From contig ONNU01000265.1 in NCBI GenBank assembly GCA_900319255.1, positions 1 to 5,527 on the forward strand: a stretch of DNA of 5,527 nucleotides, in the 5' to 3' direction. The translations under genes and the position numbers were made by a program. How positions within the stretch are numbered: position 1 is the stretch's first letter; each line of letters begins with the position of its first letter. Of this stretch, positions 1-5,300 are shown piece by piece. This DNA is from an uncultured Eubacteriales bacterium. GTDB lineage: Bacteria; Bacillota; Clostridia; Oscillospirales; Acutalibacteraceae. The notes beneath the pieces were generated by a model. The model was not told the DNA's origin, searched no databases, and worked only from the letters and a program-made list of their open reading frames with translations.

Positions 1-590
1 ATATTGATATATCCCACAGACTGCAGCGGAGAGCTGAGAATGATCTCGCTGTCCCCCTCAAGCATCGGCAGCGCAAGAAGCAGACCGGTGACAAACTGGG
101 AGCTGATATTCCCGGGTATCTCATATTTTCCGCTGGAAAGCTGTCCGGATATCTCAAGCGGAAGTCCCCCCTCTGTGCGGCAGGGAACGCCCTTTCCGGG
201 CAGGCAGTCCGTATAGACACCGATAGGTCTTTCCGGGAGCTTTCCGCTTCCTGTGAAGCGTGCGCTGACTCCTAAAGCCGCAGCCACAGGGATAAGAAAG
301 CGCAGAGTAGAGCCGCTTTCACCGCAGTGCAGCTGTGCGCTTTCAGGTCTGAGGGTAATTCCGGTAACAGTCACCCTGTCGCCCTCCATGTAAAACGCAG
401 CGCCGAGCTTTTTCATACATTCAATTGTAGCGATAATATCATTTGAAAGGTCAACGGGCTGCAGCACGCTGACTCCCTCCGAAAGCGCCGCGCAGATTAT
501 AGCTCTGTGGGCTGCGCTCTTAGAAGGCGGAACAGATATCGTTCCATTGAGCTTAGCAGGACTGACCCTGACCCTATGCATTTCTTTCAT
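1..590 (-). CDS. aroA: 3-phosphoshikimate 1-carboxyvinyltransferase (EPSP synthase), N-terminal part, cut by the left window edge
   Basis: EPSP synthase joins phosphoenolpyruvate to shikimate 3-phosphate in the sixth step of the cytoplasmic shikimate pathway, leading to chorismate and aromatic amino acids. I translated the minus strand from the ATG at 590-588. The 196 complete codons carry the family landmarks in order: VPPSKSAAHR (residues 20-29; K24, S25 and R29 match the substrate-binding Lys/Ser/Arg), CGESGSTLRF (89-98; the PEP-loop region, R97), LPERPIG (118-124; R121) and ISSQFVTGLLLALPML (162-177; the Ser-Ser-Gln that holds shikimate phosphate). The ESGSTLR form resembles Firmicutes enzymes rather than E. 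coli, which has NAGTAMR. Family members are about 400-440 residues, so roughly half is missing because of the edge, not truncation. A GAGGTG ribosome site lies 5 bases before the start. A second in-frame ATG at codon 4 is possible but badly spaced. No frameshift or stop is seen. Confidence 0.96.
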   Translation of the reverse strand, partial: MKEMHRVRVSPAKLNGTISVPPSKSAAHRAIICAALSEGVSVLQPVDLSNDIIATIECMKKLGAAFYMEGDRVTVTGITLRPESAQLHCGESGSTLRFLIPVAAALGVSARFTGSGKLPERPIGVYTDCLPGKGVPCRTEGGLPLEISGQLSSGKYEIPGNISSQFVTGLLLALPMLEGDSEIILSSPLQSVGYIN

Positions 591-607
591 AACAACACCT
601 CAATTAT

Positions 608-636
608 ATAATAGCACATCCTGCAAAAAATCTCAA
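608..636 (-). promoter_or_regulatory. Promoter of aroA
   Basis: On the minus strand TTGAGA (636-631) is followed by exactly 17 bases and TATTAT (613-608), each one mismatch from consensus. A TGC before the -10 box adds an extended -10 element. The expected start of transcription, near 600-602, lies only about ten bases before the aroA ATG, so the messenger would have a very short leader made up almost entirely of the ribosome binding site. This implies that aroA is transcribed separately from the upstream gene, whose terminator is at 908-944. Confidence 0.75.
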
Positions 637-649
637 GCCAACCGCCGCC

Positions 650-816
650 GCCGGCGTGCCGCCGGTGTCATGTTCGCGGGGGCAGGTCTGACAATGCGTT
701 ACTTTCGTTCTCGCGTGTTATACTTAGGTAGTAAGGGGAGAATGAAATTATCCTCAGCCAACTTCTATAAAAAGTCCCAGAAATATTTTACACGAACGCG
801 CCGGCGTGCCGCCGGC
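650..816. repeat. Intergenic repeat element, copy A, bounded by two near-identical GC hairpins
   Basis: The 16-base string GCCGGCGTGCCGCCGG occurs at 650-665 and again at 800-815, exactly 150 bases apart. Each copy folds as GCCGGC - GTGCC - GCCGGC (the first has a terminal GCCGGT). The AT-richer interior holds, on the minus strand (703-674), a 30-base core that matches 27 positions of 4568-4596 on the plus strand with one gap. No convincing gene lies inside: the plus-strand open frame across it has no ribosome site and is antisense to the aroA start. The element sits between the terminator of the YfhO-like gene and the aroA promoter. Its full boundaries and function are unknown; a small non-autonomous mobile or REP-like element is possible. 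Confidence 0.6.
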
Positions 817-844
817 AACGATAAGCAGTAAAGCCAAGCACAAA

Positions 845-910
845 ATTCCTGATTCCTAATTCCACTTTCCAAATTCCAAATTCCAAATTCATTTCAATTC
901 CTAATTCAAA
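845..910. repeat. Short tandem heptad repeats (ATTCCNN type)
   Basis: Seven consecutive 7-base units read ATTCCTG, ATTCCTA, ATTCCAC, TTTCCAA, ATTCCAA, ATTCCAA and ATTCATT (845-893). After a 3-base slip, two more follow, ATTCCTA and ATTCAAA (897-910). Such degenerate heptads are typical slippage-prone intergenic DNA. The run overlaps the T-tract of the terminator of the YfhO-like gene at its right end. Confidence 0.8.
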
Positions 911-944
911 AAAGGAGCTGCCGGAAAGATCGTCAGCTCCTTTT
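908..944 (-). terminator. Rho-independent terminator of the YfhO-like gene
   Basis: Read on the minus strand, AAAAGGAGCTG (944-934), a 13-base loop and CAGCTCCTTTT (920-910) form an 11-bp stem that runs into six T residues (913-908). It begins 8 bases after the stop codon of the membrane-protein gene and should stop its transcript before aroA. Confidence 0.88.
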
Positions 945-951
945 GTGGTCG

Positions 952-3681
952 TTATTCAGCCTTTTTGTCCTTTTCAGGCTTTTTTTCGGGTTCTTTTTCC
1001 TTTGCCTTTGTTTCAGTGTCAGCGCCTTTTGTTTCTGCGCCTTCTGTTTTTTCGGCTTCGGAAGCTGCCTCTTCGGGCTTTTCGGATTTTCCGGCCTTTG
1101 TTTCAGAGGCTTTTCCGGAAGTGTCAGCTGCGCCCTCTGCCTTTTCACCGGGCTTTCCGGGAGCGCCTGCGCCGGTCTCCGGAGCTTCGTCCTGAGCCTG
1201 AGCCTGAGCCTTAGCCTGCTCGTCATCCTTTGCAGCCTCGTATTCCACCATAACCTCCTGCTCGTCAAAAGCAGTTACTGTATCGGATTTTTCGTCATCC
1301 TCGATATAAGCCATGTAAATGCTGCGTTTTTTCTTCGGATCCTTCCATACGAACATATATACGATGTACAGAACGATGCCTGCTCCTGAAACCATTGCTC
1401 CCATGCCGATACCGGGAGTTGTGAATGAGAACACTATTTCTGAGGTCTTGCCTGCCGGTACCTTTACTGCCATGAAGCCTACGTTTACACGCTCGATCTC
1501 TGCCGGCTGACCGTTGACCTGTGCGCTCCAGCCCGGCTCATAGGGGATGCTGAAGAATACAAGCTCATCAGTTTTGCCTGCTGTGAATTTAGCGCTGAAG
1601 CGGCTGTTTTCAAACTTCATATCGGTGCAGACATTTTCTTTTCTCTTTTTGCAATCCTCGAAATACTGCTTTTCGGTATATTCAAAGCTATTTACATTGC
1701 TGTGCTTGAGCAGCTTGCTGTATTTTCTTGCCTGATCCTTGGAGAGAACCATAGTTTTAAGAAGCAGCAGATGTCTGTCTGATTCTGTGACATTATCATA
1801 CTCTTCTGTTGTTATATATTCATCATAGGTGAAGCCGTACGGGATATAATACTGGTTTTCATAAACCTTGTAATTATTCTTTGACATAAGGAACTTATAT
1901 CCGGGCATCTGATTTGATTTTTCAGAGACCTTGAATCTCTTCTTGTCCTTGTTGTAATCAAACAGATACTTTACGGAAAGCAGGCTCCTGATACCGTATA
2001 CATCAGTCTCCGGACGGGATGCAACGCTTCTTTCAACGCCTACTGATTTATAGAAATCCATGACCGAACCGGGAACGATACTCTGGAAAGCCTGTATAGT
2101 AGGTATCTGCCAGAACATTCCCATATTATCCATATCCTCATAGAAATCGGAGCGGACATTATGGATATCTTTAAGTTCCTTATCGAATTTACCCTTTCCG
2201 TTAAGGGCATCTCCTGCGATATGGTCGTATTTGTAGCTTGCATTGAGCACGCCGACGCCGATAAGCACGTTAGCATAGCCTACGATAAGAACTGAAAGCA
2301 CAATCGCAGTCACCCTGATGAAAAGCTTCTTATTCTTTCTCAGGCAAAGCACAACTACCAGAGCTGCAAGGCTTACAAATGCAATAGCTACCCAGATCCA
2401 GAATCTGTCAGGATATTTTTCAAGTCCAAGCTCATGACTGCTGGATGTATCCTTCCATGAATCCTTCGGGATAAGTCCCACAAGAGCGGTAATGCCTATT
2501 GTGATAGCGGCGGTTTTCAGAACTGCGGGCTTGAAATCCGCCTCATCCCTATCCAGCGCAATAATAGTTGCAAGGGAAAGCATCATTGTCAGCATATAAT
2601 ACCATCTTGCATAGAAGGATGAATTCATAAACTGGAAGGTGCTGTTGAGTATCGGAACCAGCGCCATGACAAAGAGGAAGGGGATGAACTTTCTGAGCCA
2701 TTTGTTTGTGCGCATTTTGCCGAAGGTGAAAACTCCAGCCATGCTGAACAGCGGCAGCCATCCGGCAACGCTTGCCCATTTTGCATTTGAATCCGGCGTG
2801 AAGTTTGCATATGCAGGCATATCCGGCGGGAAGAAGAAGGATTCGATAATATGGAGATATCTCTGCTCGCTGGAATAAACCACTGCCTCCCAGCCGTAGG
2901 GGAAATTATTTACCCTGCTGTTTTGCAGCACCGCGAATATCGAAGGCACGATCACGATACCTGCTGCAAGGAAGCCCACAAGTATCTCGAAAACCATTCT
3001 GATAAAATCAAGCACCGACATCTTATAGCTTTTCGTGAACAATCTGAAAAGCCAGTAAATGAAAATAAACACTGCCTGACCCGCAAAGAAATAGTAATTG
3101 ACTGCGGCTGCAAGAAATACCGAAGCTCCGACAACACCCTTGCGGTTATCATAGATATACATATCAAAAGCCGCAAGCATAAGCGGGAAGGTTATCATTG
3201 CCTCGTGGAAATGATTGAAGAAGATATTATAGATACCGAAGCCAGAAAAAGCGTAAAGCAAAGCGCCGAACATAGCAAATTTCTGCTCGCGGACATAGCG
3301 GCGCAGGAATAGATATGCGCACATTGCTGCCAGTCCGAATTTCAGCATCAGCATCGGAGCCATCAGATACGGGACAACGCTGCTGGGGAAAATTGACGTT
3401 AGCCAGAAAAAGGGGCTGCCGATCATATAGAAGCTGTAGGAGCCGATAATATTGGCGCCCAGATCGGTAGTATAGCTCCAGCCGATATTTCCGCTTTGCA
3501 CACTGTCGTGGATCATCTGATAGAAGGGTATCTGCTGGACATTAAAGTCACCGTAAAAGAAAAAATAGCCGTGATTATAAATCATCCACGGTATGAAAAA
3601 TAGGAAAGAAAGACCAACGCCCCAGAGAAAAGTCTGCAGGCAAAGGTTTTTCTTCATGCTTTTCAAAGAAATCTGCTTCAC
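952..3681 (-). CDS. YfhO-family polytopic membrane protein (GT-C-type glycosyltransferase candidate) with a low-complexity C-terminal tail
   Basis: This 909-residue protein shows the YfhO family pattern (Pfam YfhO). Family members studied in Bacillus and Listeria are needed to glycosylate lipoteichoic acid at the outer membrane face; its own substrate is unknown. About 13 hydrophobic spans occupy residues 14-478. The first extracytoplasmic loop has GDFNVQQIPFYQMIHD (44-59), whose D45 fits the acidic residue usual in GT-C enzymes. FNHFHEAMITFPLML (155-169) and SSFYARWYYML (354-364) are also family-like. An extracytoplasmic domain (about 480-755) ends in YEPGWSAQVNGQPAEI (714-729) and GFMAVKVPAG (735-744), a hallmark of the family. 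A last span (757-779) leads into a charged cytoplasmic tail. From about 817 to the end the tail is almost only A, E, K, G, T, P, D, S and Q, which is not usual for the family. The GTG start is fixed by AGGAGG 9 bases upstream. The gene is monocistronic: divergent from rpsT and closed by its own terminator. No partner glycosyltransferase is adjacent. Confidence 0.9.
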   Translation of the reverse strand: MKQISLKSMKKNLCLQTFLWGVGLSFLFFIPWMIYNHGYFFFYGDFNVQQIPFYQMIHDSVQSGNIGWSYTTDLGANIIGSYSFYMIGSPFFWLTSIFPSSVVPYLMAPMLMLKFGLAAMCAYLFLRRYVREQKFAMFGALLYAFSGFGIYNIFFNHFHEAMITFPLMLAAFDMYIYDNRKGVVGASVFLAAAVNYYFFAGQAVFIFIYWLFRLFTKSYKMSVLDFIRMVFEILVGFLAAGIVIVPSIFAVLQNSRVNNFPYGWEAVVYSSEQRYLHIIESFFFPPDMPAYANFTPDSNAKWASVAGWLPLFSMAGVFTFGKMRTNKWLRKFIPFLFVMALVPILNSTFQFMNSSFYARWYYMLTMMLSLATIIALDRDEADFKPAVLKTAAITIGITALVGLIPKDSWKDTSSSHELGLEKYPDRFWIWVAIAFVSLAALVVVLCLRKNKKLFIRVTAIVLSVLIVGYANVLIGVGVLNASYKYDHIAGDALNGKGKFDKELKDIHNVRSDFYEDMDNMGMFWQIPTIQAFQSIVPGSVMDFYKSVGVERSVASRPETDVYGIRSLLSVKYLFDYNKDKKRFKVSEKSNQMPGYKFLMSKNNYKVYENQYYIPYGFTYDEYITTEEYDNVTESDRHLLLLKTMVLSKDQARKYSKLLKHSNVNSFEYTEKQYFEDCKKRKENVCTDMKFENSRFSAKFTAGKTDELVFFSIPYEPGWSAQVNGQPAEIERVNVGFMAVKVPAGKTSEIVFSFTTPGIGMGAMVSGAGIVLYIVYMFVWKDPKKKRSIYMAYIEDDEKSDTVTAFDEQEVMVEYEAAKDDEQAKAQAQAQDEAPETGAGAPGKPGEKAEGAADTSGKASETKAGKSEKPEEAASEAEKTEGAETKGADTETKAKEKEPEKKPEKDKKAE

Positions 3682-3690
3682 CGGTTTATA

Positions 3691-3696
3691 CCTCCT
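3691..3696 (-). promoter_or_regulatory. Ribosome binding site that selects the GTG start of the YfhO-like gene
   Basis: A perfect AGGAGG on the minus strand lies 9 bases before GTG at 3681-3679. The nearest in-frame ATG (codon 9) would be 33 bases away, so GTG is the better start. It gives an N-terminus of MKQISLKSMKK before the first membrane span. Confidence 0.85.
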
Positions 3697-3736
3697 GTTT
3701 TATGTCACAGGGCGGGCTTTGTTTCAGCTGCGTCCT

Positions 3737-3749
3737 GCGATCAGATCGC
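3737..3749. promoter_or_regulatory. Operator-like perfect dyad in the leader of the YfhO-like gene
   Basis: GCGATC - A - GATCGC is a perfect 13-base dyad lying about 55 bases before the GTG start, inside the presumed leader. It could be a protein-binding site or a weak RNA hairpin, or chance. No second copy occurs in the window. Confidence 0.25.
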
Positions 3750-3809
3750 TTCTGCAAAGCTGCGCTTATCCATCAGACGATACAACGCTCGCTTTGCCAC
3801 TGAAATATT

Positions 3810-3838
3810 ATTGTAACATATATTTCAAAAAAAATCCA
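3810..3838 (-). promoter_or_regulatory. Possible promoter of the YfhO-like gene
   Basis: On the minus strand an extended -10, TGT-TACAAT (3818-3810), lies 17 bases after a weak -35-like TGGATT (3838-3833), with a T-rich run between. It would give a leader of about 120 bases. The -35 match is only three of six, so the call rests on the extended -10 and the lack of a better candidate. Confidence 0.4.
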
Positions 3839-3886
3839 TATATAAAGGATACAAACTGGTATATCAATAAAAATATTTTTATGCAA

Positions 3887-3909
3887 GCCGCCGGCGGATT
3901 ATCGGCGGC
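3887..3909. repeat. GC-rich hairpin in AT-rich intergenic DNA
   Basis: GCCGCC (3887-3892) and GGCGGC (3904-3909) pair across 11 bases. The left part also contains the self-complementary CCGCCGGCGG (3888-3897). It follows a very AT-rich stretch and directly precedes heptad repeats, mirroring the GC hairpin plus heptads at 800-910 on the far side of the YfhO-like gene. No T-tract follows, so it is not a simple terminator. Confidence 0.55.
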
Positions 3910-3911
3910 AG

Positions 3912-3932
3912 CTCAAAGTTCAAAGCTCAAAG
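3912..3932. repeat. Three tandem heptads (YTCAAAG)
   Basis: CTCAAAG, TTCAAAG and CTCAAAG follow each other without gaps. The unit fits a shared YCAAAKY pattern with the CCAAATT heptads at 866-886, so both intergenic regions flanking the membrane-protein gene carry related 7-base repeats. Confidence 0.6.
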
Positions 3933-4029
3933 CATGAGATGCGGGGTTCTGAGCTTCGGGCTATGCTTCTTGTAGGGGTATGGATTTTCATATCAGGCGG
4001 AAGCTCTGAGTTCAAAGCTGATAGCATGA
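3917..4029. repeat. Imperfect 21-bp direct repeat bounding a 71-base spacer
   Basis: 3917-3937 and 4009-4029 share AGTTCAAAGCT-N-A-N-AGCATGA, 19 of 21 positions, at a distance of 92 bases. The intervening bases also contain GAGCTTC (3951-3957) and GAAGCTC (4000-4006) as an inverted pair. The only open frame over this area (from an ATG at 3939) has no ribosome site and crosses into the rpsT promoter, so I regard the stretch 3840-4140 as noncoding. Confidence 0.55.
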
Positions 4030-4140
4030 AGAATCAACAAATAATTGATAATTTGCTGTGTCAAAACTGTTCTTTTGCACGTTTCGGAGGAGAGTGCAGA
4101 AAAATATTTGATTATTACAGAAATATTTTTCAAAAAACAC

Positions 4141-4169
4141 TTGCAATTTCCGCAAAATAATGATAATAT
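4141..4169 (+). promoter_or_regulatory. Promoter of rpsT
   Basis: TTGCAA (4141-4146), a 17-base spacer and TAATAT (4164-4169) give a reasonable sigma-A-type promoter, with an AT-rich upstream stretch that could act as an UP element. The predicted start near 4176 leaves a leader of about 30 bases carrying the ribosome site. A GATAAT at 4162-4167 is an overlapping alternative -10 with a 15-base spacer. Confidence 0.65.
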
Positions 4170-4205
4170 AAACTGTACGCAATCAATGTCGGAGGAGGTG
4201 TAACT

Positions 4206-4466
4206 ATGCCGAATATCAAATCAGCAAAGAAGCGCGTAAAGGTCACAGCAGTAAAGACTGCCAACAACAAGACATTCACAAGCGCTATGAGAACCGATAT
4301 CAAAAAGGCTAATGCTGCCATTGAGAACAATGCTGCCGACAAAGAGCAGGCTGTTCGCGTTGCTATCAAGAAGATAGACAAGGCTGCTGCAAAGGGCATT
4401 ATCAAGAAGAATACTGCTTCAAGAAGAAAGTCTTCTCTTGCCCGCAAGCTCAACGCTGGCGCATAA
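4206..4466 (+). CDS. rpsT: 30S ribosomal protein S20
   Basis: S20 is a primary 16S rRNA-binding protein of the small subunit, a three-helix bundle that binds the 5' domain and touches helix 44 at the base of the 30S body. The 86-residue product has the family length and signature: PNIKSAKKRVK at the N-terminus, a Lys/Ala-rich middle (MRTDIKKANAAIE at 28-40) and the C-terminal KKNTASRRKSSLARKLN (67-83). It has almost no aromatic residues and is strongly basic, as expected. The ATG is preceded by GGAGGAGGTG with AGGAGG 7 bases away, an excellent site suited to high expression. The gene is alone in its unit, with its own promoter and terminator, and divergent from the YfhO-like gene. S20 is autoregulated at translation in E. 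coli, but nothing here shows whether that applies. Confidence 0.97.
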   Translation: MPNIKSAKKRVKVTAVKTANNKTFTSAMRTDIKKANAAIENNAADKEQAVRVAIKKIDKAAAKGIIKKNTASRRKSSLARKLNAGA

Positions 4467-4490
4467 TCATGATGACATTATGATATTTAT

Positions 4491-4526
4491 AAAAGGCAGA
4501 ACGATGTTCTGCTTTTTATTTTTTGC
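4491..4526 (+). terminator. Rho-independent terminator of rpsT
   Basis: AAAAGGCAGAAC (4491-4502), a GAT loop and GTTCTGCTTTTT (4506-4517) form a 12-bp stem with one G-T wobble, followed by ATTTTTT-rich DNA. It begins 24 bases after the rpsT stop codon. Confidence 0.9.
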
Positions 4527-4550
4527 AAAGACCCCGGACGGAATGTAGTC

Positions 4551-4625
4551 GTACCCGCGGGCTAAACAGTAACGCTTTGTCAGAACTGCCCCGCGATCTT
4601 GGGTACAGCGTCGACGCTGCCCGCC
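4551..4625. repeat. Intergenic repeat element, copy B (core shared with 674-703)
   Basis: The core at 4568-4596 (AGTAACGC, one variable base, TTGTCAGA, then CTGCC and CCGCGA) matches the reverse complement of 674-703 at 27 of 30 aligned positions with one gap. The core is enclosed by inverted arms GTACCC (4551-4556) and GGGTAC (4601-4606), with inner GCGGGC and GCCCCGC also complementary apart from one bulge. A perfect 14-base palindrome, CAGCGTCGACGCTG, follows at 4606-4619. Like copy A, it lies between the terminator of one gene and the promoter of the next. It looks like a structured dispersed noncoding repeat. Confidence 0.6.
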
Positions 4626-4644
4626 GGAATTTTTGATAAAAATA

Positions 4645-4673
4645 TTGACTTTTTTGTCAAAAAGTTATATACT
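4645..4673 (+). promoter_or_regulatory. Strong promoter of the 49-residue membrane protein gene
   Basis: TTGACT (4645-4650), exactly 17 bases and TATACT (4668-4673) are each one base from consensus, making this the best promoter in the window. Transcription should start near 4680, giving a leader of about 85 bases. Confidence 0.85.
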
Positions 4674-4690
4674 GGATACAGGCTATTCAG

Positions 4691-4734
4691 CGATAGGGGC
4701 GCAGATTGCCGGAATGCGGTATTTTCCCCTGTCG
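4691..4734 (+). promoter_or_regulatory. Folded 5' leader of the small membrane protein gene, possible cis-regulatory RNA
   Basis: CGATAGGGG (4691-4699) pairs with CCCCTGTCG (4726-4734) as a 9-bp stem with one G-U pair. Inside it, CGCA (4700-4703) pairs with TGCG (4715-4718) around an 11-base loop, leaving a seven-base bulge on the 3' side. The stem ends 18 bases before the ribosome site AGGAGG (4752-4757). I do not recognise a known riboswitch class, and no terminator follows the stem inside the leader, so any control would act on translation or stability. It may simply be a stabilising hairpin. Confidence 0.4.
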
Positions 4735-4765
4735 TACCATGGAACACTATAAGGAGGGCTATTAA

Positions 4766-4915
4766 ATGAGCAAATCACTTTTCACAGTTCTTATTTCTGT
4801 AATCGGCGGAATTGCTGCTATTACTGCGGCTGTAACTGCGTTTCTCATCTTCAAGGAGAAGCAGAGGAGAGATGAAGAGGAACTCGAGCATTATCTTGAC
4901 AGCTCGATTCAATAA
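4766..4915 (+). CDS. 49-residue single-span membrane protein of unknown function
   Basis: The open frame begins at ATG 4766 and ends at TAA 4913-4915. It has AAGGAGGG ending 7 bases before the start, a near-consensus promoter 90-odd bases upstream and a strong terminator 25 bases downstream, so it is a complete transcription unit despite its size. Residues 5-29 (from LFTVLIS to AFLIF) form one hydrophobic span rich in Ala, Ile, Val and Thr with a Gly-Gly pair. It is followed by KEKQRRDEEELEHYLDSS, a charged and probably helical tail. The positive KEKQRR next to the membrane predicts the tail in the cytoplasm and the short N-terminus outside. There is no signal peptidase site, lipobox or catalytic motif. 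It could be a regulatory small membrane protein or a division or envelope accessory factor; I do not recognise the family. Confidence 0.8.
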   Translation: MSKSLFTVLISVIGGIAAITAAVTAFLIFKEKQRRDEEELEHYLDSSIQ

Positions 4916-4939
4916 CTTTACTTTTACCATCAGAAAATG

Positions 4940-4977
4940 AAGCAGTCGCTTTGGGCGGCTGCTTTTTTATTTTTTTA
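4940..4977 (+). terminator. Rho-independent terminator of the small membrane protein gene
   Basis: AAGCAGTCGC (4940-4949), a five-base loop and GCGGCTGCTT (4955-4964) form a 10-bp stem with one wobble pair, followed by a long T-rich tract (TTTTTATTTTTTT to 4976). It closes the plus-strand unit. Confidence 0.9.
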
Positions 4978-5052
4978 TGGATTTGATTACTACAATCATG
5001 TGCGAGGCTTTTCACAAGGGGGGCTTTTACATCACCAGAAATGCAACAAAAC

Positions 5053-5090
5053 AAAAAAATAAGCCGATGAATTGATGGATTCACCGGCTT
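5053..5090 (-). terminator. Rho-independent terminator facing left
   Basis: Read on the minus strand, AAGCCG (5090-5085) and CGGCTT (5066-5061) pair, and after one mismatch TGAA and TTCA extend the stem around an eight-base loop. It is followed by A and seven T residues (5059-5053). The plus-strand side has only four T residues after the stem, so the leftward direction is favoured. It implies a transcript arriving from the right edge, although no convincing gene precedes it in the window. Confidence 0.75.
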
Positions 5091-5095
5091 TTCCG

Positions 5096-5300
5096 CTTTA
5101 TGTCCGTATTTTCTTTTGCGATTTGAGAATAAAGGGGTTATTTTCAGATGTGTCTGAGGATGGGAAAGCTTTATGCTGACCGTCCGTCATTTTCTCGCTG
5201 CGCTTTGAATATGACTGGGGTATTTTCAGGTGTGTCTGAGGATGGGAAAGCTTTGTGCTGACCGTCCGTCATTTTCTCGCTGCGCTTTGAATATGACTGG
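5096..5300. repeat. 82-bp tandem duplication plus a decayed third unit
   Basis: 5139-5220 and 5221-5300 are adjacent copies with a period of 82 bases. Over the 80 shared bases they differ at only two positions, both A/G changes, so the duplication is recent or kept uniform. The stretch 5096-5138 aligns with the later part of the unit (TTTATG, TCCGT, ATTTTCT, TTTGA, GGGG in the same order, with short deletions) and looks like an older third unit. The unit length is not a multiple of three, so any reading frame shifts between copies. The unit contains AAAGCTTT and TCCGTCAT but no obvious large palindrome. Confidence 0.88.

Noticed and set aside
650..816. Possible rho-independent terminators at the two GC hairpins
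   Set aside because: Neither hairpin is followed by a T-tract in either direction, and a proper terminator for the upstream gene is already present at 908-944.
547..831. 94-codon plus-strand open frame overlapping the aroA start
   Set aside because: It is antisense to the start of aroA, crosses the GC hairpin repeats, has no ribosome site and encodes an Arg-rich string produced by GCC/CGC repeats.
933..1389. Open frames on both strands over the 3' end of the YfhO-like gene (111 and 148 codons)
   Set aside because: They are shadows of the low-complexity Ala/Glu/Lys tail: the biased codons suppress stops in the other frames, giving Phe/Cys/Leu-rich or Arg/Lys-rich strings with no start signals.
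2851..3312. 153-codon plus-strand open frame
   Set aside because: It lies entirely antisense to the conserved membrane part of the YfhO-like protein and has no ribosome site or recognisable domain.
3939..4160. 73-codon plus-strand open frame upstream of rpsT
   Set aside because: There is no ribosome site, it includes repeat DNA and its end overlaps the -35 and spacer of the rpsT promoter; the peptide resembles nothing.
4130..4453. 107-codon minus-strand frame over rpsT
   Set aside because: It is the antisense shadow of the S20 gene; its hydrophobic look comes from the Lys/Ala-rich coding strand.
4851..5084. 77-codon minus-strand frame
   Set aside because: It overlaps both convergent terminators and the end of the small membrane-protein gene, and has no upstream start signals; the leftward terminator stem falls inside its first codons.
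5139..5300. Possible CRISPR array from the repeated units
   Set aside because: The two 82-base units are directly adjacent and identical throughout, with no unique spacers and no cas genes.
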